From an uncultured Muribaculaceae bacterium (GTDB lineage: Bacteria > Bacteroidota > Bacteroidia > Bacteroidales > Muribaculaceae): 31,189 nt of DNA. Below are positions 24,580 through 31,189 of this stretch, in pieces. Each line of letters opens with the position of its first letter. Positions within the stretch are counted from its first letter, which is position 1. Under the pieces are notes generated by a model, which saw nothing but the letters and a program-made list of their open reading frames with translations, did not search any database and was not told the origin of the DNA. The stretch covers positions 1 to 31,189 of the forward strand of contig CAJUOB010000029.1 in the NCBI GenBank assembly GCA_910587915.1, in the 5' to 3' direction. The translations under genes and the position numbers were made by a program.

Positions 24580-26961
24580 ATGGCCAAAGATAACATAGAC
24601 ACCATCGACATGGGTTTCCAAAAGATTGAAATCGATCTGACTCGCTTCGACAAGGAGCCGACCAACGACAATCTGCCGATTTTGCCCACACGAAATCTGG
24701 TGTTGTTCCCCAATCTTACAGTTTCTTTTGAATTAGGGCGCGATAGCGCTCTGGCTCTTGCACGCTATGCCGAGAAGGAATGCGTGCCTATAGGCATCGT
24801 ATGCCAGATAAATCCCGACGAGGAAACGCCCGCCGTCACTACCGGCCTTTTCAAATATGGCACATATGCCGATGTGCTCAGCGTGTTCGAGCGTCCCGAT
24901 GGCGCCCATTCGGCTCTTGTCCGTGCACGTGGTAAATTCCGTATAATGGGCCGGGGAACTGATCCGGGCCTGTGGCTGACTGCACGCGTGAAGCCAGTGG
25001 CTGATAGCAGCGACGAGTCTGGAGAGATAGCACTCGTATGCGAGCAGATCAAGAACATTGCCCTGGAATCTCTCGGAGTAAACGATCCGACAAACCTCAT
25101 TCCTGCTGTAAGGCAGATCGACGACCACGATACATTGGTCAATTTCCTCTGTACCAATCTTCCGTTCGAGCCAAAGGCGAAAAACGAACTCCTTGCAAAG
25201 CCGAAGATGCTCGACCGTGCCATGGGGTTGCTTCAGGAAGTCACATCGTTTGCCGACCGCATGAAGCTCACCGAGAATATAATGAAGCGCGCGCGTCGCA
25301 ACATGGAGGAAAATCAGAAAAATGCTTTCTTGCAGCAGCAGATGGAAGCTATCCGCGAAACTCTCTATGGCGATGAGGCCGATGAGGCCGACGAGCTTCT
25401 TGCCCGCGCTGAGAGTGGTCATATGCCCGAGGGCGTCCTCGCTCTTTTCCGTCGCGAGATTGAGAAGTTGCGTCGATACAATCCTACGACTCCCGACTAT
25501 TCTGTGCTCTACAGCTACCTTGAGACGCTGGCTGCTCTGCCTTGGAATGTATATACAGCCTCATCGCCCACATTGAGTCAGGCCGAGCAGATACTCGAGG
25601 ACGATCACTATGGTCTTGAGAAGGTGAAAGAGCGCATCGTGGAGCAACTCGCACTGCTGATGCACAATCCCGATGGCAAGTCTCCGATTATATGTCTTGT
25701 AGGCCCCCCAGGAGTCGGAAAGACCTCGATAGGTAAATCTGTGGCCCGTGCGCTCGGCCGCAAGTACGAGCGTGTGTCGTTCGGTGGGCTGCACGACGAG
25801 GCCGAGATCCGCGGTCACCGCCGCACTTATATCGGTGCTATGCCCGGCCGTATAATCGATGCTATAAAGCGCGCCGGTTGCGCCGATCCTGTTCTTGTGC
25901 TCGATGAAATCGACAAGATTGGCCACGATTACAAAGGCGATCCGGCGGCTGCGCTGCTCGAGGTGCTCGATCCCGAGCAGAACTGCCACTTCCACGACAA
26001 TTATGTCGACGTGGACTTCGACCTCTCGAAAGTGTTGTTTATAGCTACCGCCAATACACTCTCGACCGTGAATCGTCCTCTCCTCGACCGAATGGAGATA
26101 ATCGATATTAGCGGATATCTGCTCGAGGAAAAGGTGGAGATTGCCAAGCGCCATCTGTTGCCTCGCATCCGTCGCACCATGGCGCTCGGCGATGAGGAAC
26201 TGCAGATAAGCGACGCTGCAATTGCCGAGGTTGTACGCCGGTATACCGCCGAGAGTGGTGTGCGCCTGCTCGAGAAAAAGCTTGCAGCCATCGCCCGCAA
26301 GGCAGTCCTTGCAAAGATGAAAGGCTCGGAGTTTCCTTCTGTGGTGGAGCCCGAGAATCTCTATGATATGCTTGGTCTGGCGCCGTTCCAGCCCGAGAAC
26401 TATGAAGGGAACGATATTCCGGGAGTTGTAACCGGCCTCGCATGGACCGAAGTCGGCGGTGCTATTCTCATGGCCGAGGCATCTCTTGCAAAGGCTAAGG
26501 AAGGTGGGCGTCTGACTCTCACCGGCCATCTTGGAGATGTCATGAAAGAATCGGCCGGAATAGCCTTCCAATGGGTAAAAGCCAATGCCGACAAACTTGG
26601 CATCGACATGGCCGATATCGACAGCCACGCCCTGCATGTGCATTTCCCCGAAGGAGCAGTCCCTAAGGATGGCCCTTCGGCAGGAATAACGATTGCTACG
26701 GCTATTGTGTCGGCCTTCACCGGTCGTTTGGTGGCGCCACGCATCGCCATGACAGGCGAGATAACACTCCGTGGACGCGTGCTGCCGGTTGGAGGAATCC
26801 GTGAAAAGATGCTCGCCGCCAAGCGTGCAGGTATCACCGACATAATATTGTCGAAAGACAACCGTCGCGACATCGACGATATGCCCGCACGATACACCGA
26901 TGGCTTGTCATTCCACTATGCCGATACCGTCGACGATGTCCTGGCAAAAGCTCTGTTGTAG
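24580..26961 (+). CDS. lon: ATP-dependent protease Lon
   Basis: The 793-residue cytosolic protease degrades misfolded and regulatory proteins. It has the N-terminal substrate domain (LPILPTRNLVLFPN near 33-46), a helical linker, Walker A GPPGVGKTS (Lys381), Walker B VLVLDEIDKIG near 441-451, and the protease domain with the Ser700-Lys743 dyad in KDGPSAGITIA and GGIREKMLAAKRAG. Length and order are those of LonA. I chose the ATG at 24580; a TTG six codons earlier is open but not needed. Single-gene unit with its own -7 element and a strong terminator. Confidence 0.97.
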   Translation: MAKDNIDTIDMGFQKIEIDLTRFDKEPTNDNLPILPTRNLVLFPNLTVSFELGRDSALALARYAEKECVPIGIVCQINPDEETPAVTTGLFKYGTYADVLSVFERPDGAHSALVRARGKFRIMGRGTDPGLWLTARVKPVADSSDESGEIALVCEQIKNIALESLGVNDPTNLIPAVRQIDDHDTLVNFLCTNLPFEPKAKNELLAKPKMLDRAMGLLQEVTSFADRMKLTENIMKRARRNMEENQKNAFLQQQMEAIRETLYGDEADEADELLARAESGHMPEGVLALFRREIEKLRRYNPTTPDYSVLYSYLETLAALPWNVYTASSPTLSQAEQILEDDHYGLEKVKERIVEQLALLMHNPDGKSPIICLVGPPGVGKTSIGKSVARALGRKYERVSFGGLHDEAEIRGHRRTYIGAMPGRIIDAIKRAGCADPVLVLDEIDKIGHDYKGDPAAALLEVLDPEQNCHFHDNYVDVDFDLSKVLFIATANTLSTVNRPLLDRMEIIDISGYLLEEKVEIAKRHLLPRIRRTMALGDEELQISDAAIAEVVRRYTAESGVRLLEKKLAAIARKAVLAKMKGSEFPSVVEPENLYDMLGLAPFQPENYEGNDIPGVVTGLAWTEVGGAILMAEASLAKAKEGGRLTLTGHLGDVMKESAGIAFQWVKANADKLGIDMADIDSHALHVHFPEGAVPKDGPSAGITIATAIVSAFTGRLVAPRIAMTGEITLRGRVLPVGGIREKMLAAKRAGITDIILSKDNRRDIDDMPARYTDGLSFHYADTVDDVLAKALL

Positions 26962-26980
26962 GAACATCAGGATATTACAC

Positions 26981-27012
26981 AAAAAACGCTTCCGATTTCG
27001 GAAGCGTTTTTT
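26981..27012. terminator. bidirectional terminator, lon and minus-strand RNA
   Basis: CGCTTCCG and its complement around an ATTT tetraloop, with six A before and six T after. It ends lon on the plus strand and the minus-strand noncoding transcript described next. Confidence 0.93.
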
Positions 27013-27241
27013 GTAAAAAGCCACACCAAAGGATGCGATGAAACTCCGAAAAGACAGGATTTGAGTGCTCGCCGCCCTTTGTAATCCTCCGGCTCTAAGG
27101 CTTCCTCGCACAAGGCGAGAACTGAGGCCCGCCATCGGTCGGCTAAGCTGTGTCTCGGTATTTCAGTTATAATTGACGAGTTTCCCAATCAACTTTGATG
27201 TGGTATGTCGTATGCCTTTCGGCTCTCTTGCCTTTGCTTTT
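26981..27241 (-). ncRNA. ssrS: structured noncoding RNA, 6S-like candidate
   Basis: A full promoter at 27248-27279 reads into about 255 nt that end at the terminator 26981-27012, and no ATG-started frame fits; the open frames run through the terminator. The transcript folds well. An 11-bp closing helix (27193-27203 with 27021-27031, one G-U) brackets a bubble containing a small TTGA/TCAA hairpin on the 5' side. A second helix (27152-27165 with 27039-27055) has three paired blocks, GAC, CCGA and TGAAA. Apical hairpins are AGGATT/AATCCT (27083-27088/27056-27061) and CTCGC/GCGAG (27105-27109/27115-27119). Closing stem, central bubble and apical stem recall 6S RNA, and the promoter-to-terminator layout recalls the Bacteroidales-1 motif. 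The 6S name is a hypothesis; a structured RNA is better supported. Confidence 0.6.
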
Positions 27242-27247
27242 ATAACG

Positions 27248-27279
27248 CAAAGATAAAACAAAGGTTTTATCCTTGCAAA
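27248..27279 (-). promoter_or_regulatory. promoter of the structured RNA
   Basis: Minus-strand TTTG (27276-27279), spacer of exactly 20 bp, TATCTTTG (27248-27255). One of the best consensus promoters in the window, yet no protein gene follows it. Confidence 0.8.
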
Positions 27280-27360
27280 TTTTTTTGCATACAATGACGC
27301 GATCGCTACCCCAAAAAGAACGGCGTTTATTTATAAATATGCACCCTTGGGAATAGGCGC
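27256..27360. other. intergenic, AT-rich
   Basis: This stretch lies between the RNA promoter and the small lipoprotein stop. Apart from the -33 element of that promoter and a short GCAAA/TTTGC hairpin near 27275-27289, I see nothing in it, and no clear terminator for the lipoprotein gene. Confidence 0.5.
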
Positions 27361-27678
27361 TCAGCGAAGACGTGACATTGCATCAGATTGAGCCTCGCTA
27401 ACTTCCATTTCTTTTTGTTGAATCAAATTTTGGATATCCTTAGGCACCTTATCAATCGAGCATAGCGAGTCATATTTCTGAATTAGAGCGCTATTCTTGA
27501 AATTAGAGAATTTCTCCGCAGTTATATTCAATGCTTCAATGTCTTGAGCTGCGTTGAAATCCGACATAATAACGTCGTATTTTGAAATTACTGACTTATA
27601 GACTTTTTCATCGCTACTTTCACATGAGCAAAGTATTATAGCGATAGCAGAACAAAGGGAGATGAGTATTTTATTCAT
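27361..27678 (-). CDS. small lipoprotein of unknown function
   Basis: The 105-residue protein begins MNKILISLCSAIAIILCSC, a lipoprotein signal with lipobox LCSC and Cys19, so it should be anchored in a membrane facing the periplasm. The mature part is about 85 residues, hydrophilic and probably helical (YKSVISKYDVIMSDFNAAQD, then IQNLIQQKEMEVSEAQSDAM), ending in MSRLR. I do not recognise a family. Base composition is more AT-rich than the genes to its left. It is a single-gene unit with a -7 element (TAATTTTG) 20 bp before the ATG. Confidence 0.75.
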   Translation of the reverse strand: MNKILISLCSAIAIILCSCESSDEKVYKSVISKYDVIMSDFNAAQDIEALNITAEKFSNFKNSALIQKYDSLCSIDKVPKDIQNLIQQKEMEVSEAQSDAMSRLR

Positions 27679-27698
27679 ACTTGTGAATTTTTACGCTG

Positions 27699-27706
27699 CA
27701 AAATTA
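27699..27706 (-). promoter_or_regulatory. -7 element for the small lipoprotein gene
   Basis: Minus-strand TAATTTTG matches TAnnTTTG, 20 bp before the start codon. No -33 TTTG at normal spacing. Confidence 0.5.
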
Positions 27707-28190
27707 CAAATTCTTTCAGCAATATTAAATTACACAATCCTAAATACTTGTCCATACAATACGATAATATGTCCGTATATGTTCTGTGCTCCCGCAAGGC
27801 AAATTTCTTTACAACAAATTGATATGCTATGGCAGGGCATAAGTGTAACTACTGGCTGCACCACGCTATCGGTTTGCGCATGTTGTGGGGTAATCATCTG
27901 TAGCCCTATGAAAACTGCAAGAAGTCTCGCTCAAGACATGGCTGAGAGATACTGCTGAAAATATCAATAAGCTAATACGGTTATATGTCCTTGAAAATCA
28001 AATTTCAATGACTTATCAGATGATAGATTCGCCTATCAGGCGAAAGTTAAACCTGCCTGAACGTATATATGTTCTCGCAGTGGTTGAGCAATTTATGGTT
28101 GTTGTGATGGCTCGGTTTCCGTGTGGCCTTAATTCTATTCAATCTTTATACTTGTCCTTATTCTTTTGAGGTGGCATGATTTTCTTGATG
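27707..28190. other. gene-poor AT-rich stretch with a possible gene remnant
   Basis: No intact gene is recognised between the lipoprotein and AraC genes. A plus-strand frame from 27662 (98 codons) starts inside the lipoprotein gene and is rich in Cys and Ile with no family look. A second plus-strand frame, 27912-28169, reads more like protein and is listed separately. Confidence 0.5.
27912..28169 (+). pseudogene. possible decayed gene fragment
   Basis: A stop-free frame of 85 codons opens directly after a TGA (27909-27911) and has no start codon until an ATG at 28008, which leaves 53 residues. The translation has protein-like segments (KTWLRDTAENINKLIRLYV, then RRKLNLPERIYVLAVVEQFM and RFPCGLNSIQSLYLSLFF) with amphipathic helix spacing. 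It may be the 3' part of a gene whose 5' part was lost. I do not recognise the family, and chance is a real alternative. Confidence 0.25.
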
Positions 28191-29027
28191 TCATAAAGTT
28201 TGCTTTACGGATCTTTGCTGTTTGAACTCTTTGGGAGTTAAGCCGGTGTATTGCTTAAACCAACGGGAGAAGAAGGTCGGACTTCTAAAATTCAAAGAAT
28301 AAGCAATCTCCTTTATGCTAAGCCCTGATTCCGTAATCCGTTTCTTAGCCTCGCCTGTCACTGCCTGAACAATCCAATAGAAGGCATTATGCCCAGTCAC
28401 TTCTTTAATTACAGTTGAGAAATAACGGGATGAAAGCCTTTGTTGCGCTGCATAAAAGGCCACTTCACGTTGTGTGGTAAAATGCTGCATTAAATCGGCT
28501 TGAAAAGTCAACGCAATATTGTTTTTCACGGAATCCGAATCAGGTTCAAGTGGATGCACTGCCAGATATGCTGTCAGGACTTGATAGGTAAGAGATTCCC
28601 ACAAACTGGATAGGAGCAGTAAACTAAGTGGGGAGGTGTTCTGGGCTGTCTTGTGTTCAATAAGTCCAATCAATGATAGAATCACCTCATAGTCATTCTC
28701 CAATAATCTCACTACAGGGTGCCTCGAGATAAAATGCAGGTTAGCACTCCACTCCAAAGGCTTAACAGAAGCGATCACAAATTCGTAATCAACCGAAGCA
28801 AGATAACCTTTGAAATCATCATCATTATCCTCCAGGGATACTTTGGAATAAGGAGGATACAACAGCATGTCCCCGGCATTCAATTTGCGTCCGACGTTGT
28901 TTACCCTTATTATAGCGGAGCCATCCGTGCATATAAATGCTCCGGCCTGGATTGCGGATAGTAAATCGTGATGCTCACTTCTGTTTTCGGCTGTGAGTTT
29001 CACTATGTATTGCGTCAGGTGTGCCAT
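28191..29027 (-). CDS. AraC-family transcription regulator
   Basis: The 278-residue protein has an N-terminal cupin-like sensor part (AGAFICTDGSAIIRVNNVGRK near 28-48, GDMLLYPPYSKVSLED near 52-67) and a C-terminal AraC double helix-turn-helix: YAAQQRLSSRYFSTVIKEVTG near 194-214 and LSIKEIAYSLNFRSPTFFSRWFKQYTGLTPKEFKQ near 237-271. The ATG at 29027 (MAHLTQY) was chosen because the longer frame crosses its own -7 element. It is divergent from the nitroreductase gene; direct repeats in the gap suggest that it regulates both itself and the nitroreductase. The effector is unknown; in related pairs a redox-active or aromatic compound would be plausible. Confidence 0.92.
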   Translation of the reverse strand: MAHLTQYIVKLTAENRSEHHDLLSAIQAGAFICTDGSAIIRVNNVGRKLNAGDMLLYPPYSKVSLEDNDDDFKGYLASVDYEFVIASVKPLEWSANLHFISRHPVVRLLENDYEVILSLIGLIEHKTAQNTSPLSLLLLSSLWESLTYQVLTAYLAVHPLEPDSDSVKNNIALTFQADLMQHFTTQREVAFYAAQQRLSSRYFSTVIKEVTGHNAFYWIVQAVTGEAKKRITESGLSIKEIAYSLNFRSPTFFSRWFKQYTGLTPKEFKQQRSVKQTL

Positions 29028-29040
29028 GTTATTTGTCCGA

Positions 29041-29048
29041 CAAATATA
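29041..29048 (-). promoter_or_regulatory. -7 element for the AraC gene
   Basis: Minus-strand TATATTTG, 13 bp before the chosen ATG, giving a very short leader. A copy of the AAATAGTACAT repeat sits near its -33 position, as for autoregulation. Confidence 0.5.
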
Positions 29049-29057
29049 TTTTTGCGA

Positions 29058-29129
29058 AAATAGTACATTATTTGTATAGTAACGCACAAATAGTACATAT
29101 CATCCTTTTTGGCAGGATAAATCGTACAT
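29058..29129. repeat. phased direct repeats, probable regulator binding sites
   Basis: AAATAGTACAT occurs at 29058-29068 and 29088-29098, exactly 30 bp apart, and AAATCGTACAT at 29119-29129, 31 bp further. The spacing is three helical turns, so all copies face one side of the DNA. TAACnCACAAAT also recurs (29080-29091 and 29132-29143). They lie between the divergent AraC and nitroreductase genes. Confidence 0.7.
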
Positions 29130-29230
29130 ACTAACCCACAAATTGAACCTATTTTAAGTGAGCATTTGCCACATTCTATCCTGATAGCAGAGTCTGCCTG
29201 TATAAGTTGGTGAACTATGATATTTTGCCA

Positions 29231-29238
29231 TATGTTTC
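29231..29238 (+). promoter_or_regulatory. weak -7 element for the nitroreductase gene
   Basis: TATGTTTC differs from TAnnTTTG at the last base; TTGG lies 20 bp upstream (29207-29210). A weak core promoter fits dependence on the AraC protein. Confidence 0.35.
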
Positions 29239-29253
29239 GACAAATAAAAATGT

Positions 29254-30054
29254 ATGAACATGAATATTATAGAAGCAATAAAAGAAAGACGTTCTGTACG
29301 CAGTTTTAATTGCGAGAGCCTGACTCAATCACAGATAAGTGAATTGGAAAATGCGGTTAAAACCGCAGAATCCCCGTTTGGTGGCAACGTAACCATCCGT
29401 TTGCAATCATTTGATGTGAAAGATGGATTCAAACCGAGTACATATGGAATGATAAAGGGAGCTGTCGATTTCTTTCTTTTGGGCATTAAAGATGACAAGC
29501 AGTCGGCTTTGACGGCAGGCTTTAAATTTGAGCAGGTCGTGCTGAAGGCTTGGCAAATGGGTCTCGGTACCTGTTGGATCGCTGCCACTTTCAAAGGTAC
29601 GGATTTTGACCGTGGCGAGCCATGGCCCGACGATGAAGAATTGAAAATTATCTGCCCTGTAGGTGTGGCTGCCAAGCAGAGCATACTTGAAAAAGCTACC
29701 CGGTTGGCTCTTGGAAGCAGGAACCGCAAGTCGTTTGATAAGCTTTTTTTCAATGAGAATTTCCAGACTCCTTATGAGCAGACAGGTCGATTTGGGGAGG
29801 CTCTTGAAATGTTGCGGCTTGCACCGTCATCCACCAACTCTCAGCCATGGAGAGTTTTAGTCTGTGGCGATACTGTCCATTTCTACTATGTTCCGAAGAG
29901 TCCGGCGTCAGTGCTTGATTGTGGAATCGGTATATGCCATTTCTACGAAACTGAAAAATTCAATAACCGGTCAGGAGTGTTCGTAGAGCTGGCTGATATG
30001 CCGGCGGCTCACGAAAACTGGATTTATCTCGTCTCCTACAAGGCATCCAAATAA
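29254..30054 (+). CDS. nitroreductase-family protein (TM1586-like, two fused halves)
   Basis: The 266-residue protein fits the TM1586-type nitroreductase family, in which the FMN-binding halves are fused in one chain. The N-terminal half has IIEAIKERRSVRSF near 5-18 (FMN phosphate contacts) and KAWQMGLGTCWIAATF near 98-113; the C-terminal half has RLAPSSTNSQPWRVLV near 188-203 and LDCGIGICHFYE near 223-234. It likely reduces a quinone, nitro compound or similar substrate with NAD(P)H; substrate unknown. Two in-frame ATGs (29254, 29260) are possible. It is divergent from the AraC regulator and 75 bp upstream of the flavodoxin/ferredoxin gene, which has its own promoter. Confidence 0.9.
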   Translation: MNMNIIEAIKERRSVRSFNCESLTQSQISELENAVKTAESPFGGNVTIRLQSFDVKDGFKPSTYGMIKGAVDFFLLGIKDDKQSALTAGFKFEQVVLKAWQMGLGTCWIAATFKGTDFDRGEPWPDDEELKIICPVGVAAKQSILEKATRLALGSRNRKSFDKLFFNENFQTPYEQTGRFGEALEMLRLAPSSTNSQPWRVLVCGDTVHFYYVPKSPASVLDCGIGICHFYETEKFNNRSGVFVELADMPAAHENWIYLVSYKASK

Positions 30055-30092
30055 GATTTCGCTATTCCTCTTGGAATCAGGTGAAAATTGCG

Positions 30093-30100
30093 TAACTTTG
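30093..30100 (+). promoter_or_regulatory. promoter of the flavodoxin/ferredoxin gene
   Basis: TAACTTTG with TTGG 18 bp upstream (30071-30074), giving a leader of about 25 nt. Confidence 0.6.
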
Positions 30101-30129
30101 TGCTATAACTCCGCATAATTAAGATACAG

Positions 30130-30927
30130 ATGACGAGACTGACAGCTATATATTTCAGTGCAACTGACACTACCCGCAAGTGTGTTGATGAGGTTGCGAA
30201 AGGTTTTGACCAAGAGTTGTCCAAGGTGATAAATATTGCCGACAATCTTGAAGTTGTCATGCCTGACTTTACTGAAAATGACGTCGTAATCATCGCTTCA
30301 CCGGTATATGGCGGCCGATTACCAATACAGGTTAGCAATGCTTTGCAACGTCTCAATGGCAATGACGCCCGGGCTATTGCTATAGTTGTATATGGCAACC
30401 GCGACTACGATGATGCGCTTCTGGAACTTACAGACATACTCAGTGCAAAATCTTTCAGGACTGTAGGTCAAGGGGCTTTCATCGGTCAGCATTCGATTTT
30501 TCCAAAAGTCGGCACATCGCGACCTGATAATTCCGACATTCTCCGGCTGCGCGAATTTGGTAAAGAATGTCGCAGGGTAATCGAAACTGAGACCAGATCA
30601 TATGTTTTGGATTCTCCCAAGGGGAAGCGTCCGTATAAGAAAATTGCCGGGGTGCCTGTACATCCGAAAGCCGATGAATCTGACTGTGCCCGGTGTGGTA
30701 TATGTGTGGTGAAGTGCCCCGTGGGTGCCATTCCTAAGGACCGTCCATTCTCAACAAATAATGAAATATGTATTTCTTGCGGTCGCTGCATAACTGTTTG
30801 CTCTAATAATGCCAGACACTATTCAGGTATTGTTTACAGCGGTATCGGAATCATATTCAAAGCTGCCTTCTCCAAGCGCAAATATCCTTTTTGGTCAGTC
30901 GCCACACCCTTAGCGGAGTCTAATTGA
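30130..30927 (+). CDS. EFR1-type flavodoxin/ferredoxin fusion protein
   Basis: The 265-residue protein joins a flavodoxin-like domain (about 1-155; FMN loops FSATDTTRKCV near 9-19 and SPVYGGRLP near 57-65) to a 2x[4Fe-4S] ferredoxin domain with CARCGICVVKC (Cys186, 189, 192, 196) and CISCGRCITVC (Cys214, 217, 220, 224). It should carry electrons between a flavin and iron-sulfur clusters in the cytosol. Its place behind a nitroreductase-type flavoprotein suggests that the two act in one reductive pathway, with the AraC protein as switch. Partner and reaction are unknown. The pair is a common type in anaerobic gut bacteria. Confidence 0.93.
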   Translation: MTRLTAIYFSATDTTRKCVDEVAKGFDQELSKVINIADNLEVVMPDFTENDVVIIASPVYGGRLPIQVSNALQRLNGNDARAIAIVVYGNRDYDDALLELTDILSAKSFRTVGQGAFIGQHSIFPKVGTSRPDNSDILRLREFGKECRRVIETETRSYVLDSPKGKRPYKKIAGVPVHPKADESDCARCGICVVKCPVGAIPKDRPFSTNNEICISCGRCITVCSNNARHYSGIVYSGIGIIFKAAFSKRKYPFWSVATPLAESN

Positions 30928-31095
30928 CTTGAAAGTAGGCAACAGAAATCCTATGCGAGGGATTGAGATATAAATATATCGCTTGCAATTTGGAATAATT
31001 GAGTATTTAGGCCGTGGGGCATTGCCAAGCGCTTGCTCTGCAAGATTTTTATTGTGCGCTCGGATTTTGCATGTGGTGCGTTGCAATGGCAGAAT
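30928..31095. other. intergenic, tRNA downstream flank
   Basis: No gene is supported; the minus-strand frames here run into the tRNA. Small perfect hairpins are present: GGCATTGCC near 31017-31025, AAGCGCTT near 31027-31034 and CTTGC-TCT-GCAAG near 31032-31044. No direct-repeat att site can be tested because the tRNA is cut. Confidence 0.5.
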
Positions 31096-31134
31096 AAAAA
31101 AACGCAGGGGCTTGATGAAGCTCCTGCGTTTTTT
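31096..31134 (-). terminator. tRNA-Leu terminator
   Basis: An 11-bp stem (CGCAGGGGCTT, one G-T pair) around a GATG loop, flanked by A and T runs on both sides, directly after the tRNA 3' end. It can also stop plus-strand transcription from the ferredoxin gene. Confidence 0.9.
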
Positions 31135-31135
31135 G

Positions 31136-31189
31136 TGTCCGAGATGAGATTCGAACTCACACAGCCGAACGGCCACTACCCCCTCAAAG
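31136..31189 (-). tRNA. tRNA-Leu (anticodon GAG), partial
   Basis: The 3' part of a class II tRNA on the minus strand, cut by the window edge. Visible are the anticodon loop TTGAGGG with GAG at its centre, the anticodon 3' stem GGTAG, a long variable arm (TGGCCGTTCGGCTG), the T loop GTTCGAATC and the acceptor strand CTCGGAC with discriminator A. The long variable arm and A discriminator fit leucine. CCA is not encoded (ACA follows). The 5' half lies outside. Confidence 0.88.

Noticed and set aside
25561..26643. 360-codon minus-strand open frame
   Set aside because: It is antisense to lon and composed of mirrored lon codons.
26967..27188. 73-codon minus-strand frame after lon
   Set aside because: It needs a TTG start, translates the terminator itself, and lies inside the structured RNA.
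30910..31176. 88-codon minus-strand frame
   Set aside because: Its first part is a translation of the tRNA-Leu (CEFESHLGHK) and it crosses the terminator.
1..31189. CRISPR array or phage-defence cluster
   Set aside because: No regular repeat-spacer array and no Cas, restriction, toxin-antitoxin, reverse transcriptase or other defence protein is seen.

Overview
The window looks like chromosomal DNA of a Bacteroidales bacterium, possibly a Muribaculaceae-type gut commensal. The order is well supported: most transcription units are preceded by the Bacteroidota -7 element TAnnTTTG, some with a TTTG -33 element, and the gene content fits (GH92/GH130/GH76 mannoside enzymes, a sulfatase with an anaerobic maturase, an EF-G2-type paralog, AsnA). 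The family is a guess. About 29 protein genes, one partial tRNA and one probable structured RNA fill nearly all of the window.

Left part (1-6660): positions 1-414 have no convincing gene but are dense in hairpins. A minus-strand operon with 4- and 11-bp overlaps then encodes a GH92 alpha-mannosidase lipoprotein, an AmpG-like MFS permease and a GH130 mannoside phosphorylase, reading as export-side trimming, uptake and cytoplasmic phosphorolysis of N-glycan mannosides. A threonine aldolase and a Crp/Fnr-type regulator follow.

Middle (6700-16850): the regulator is divergent from a small SMR efflux protein and a Nim-like flavoprotein. A tight minus-strand operon (PH-domain membrane protein, HAD phosphatase, GNAT) and a solitary tyrosine recombinase come next. 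OxyR with its cysteine pair is divergent from a four-domain CoA-disulfide-reductase/rhodanese/TusA/DsrE fusion. A GH76-family lipoprotein, an MmcQ/YjbR protein and a flavin reductase-like protein follow.

Right-middle (16970-27250): rpsO, a serine-type sulfatase divergent from an unknown secreted protein and the radical-SAM sulfatase maturase, an EF-G paralog lacking the catalytic histidine, asnA and lon. Just past lon, on the minus strand, a full Bacteroidota promoter drives about 255 nt with no credible ORF, ending in the terminator shared with lon; its helices suggest a 6S-like RNA.

Right end (27360-31189): more AT-rich, accessory-looking DNA with a small lipoprotein, a probable gene remnant, an AraC regulator with phased direct repeats in its promoter region, a two-domain nitroreductase, a flavodoxin/2x[4Fe-4S] protein and a cut-off tRNA-Leu(GAG). 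I do not see an obviously new defence or mobile system. The most promising unexplained items are the structured RNA, the unknown secreted protein beside the sulfatase maturase, the AraC-nitroreductase-ferredoxin module and the hairpin-rich left end.
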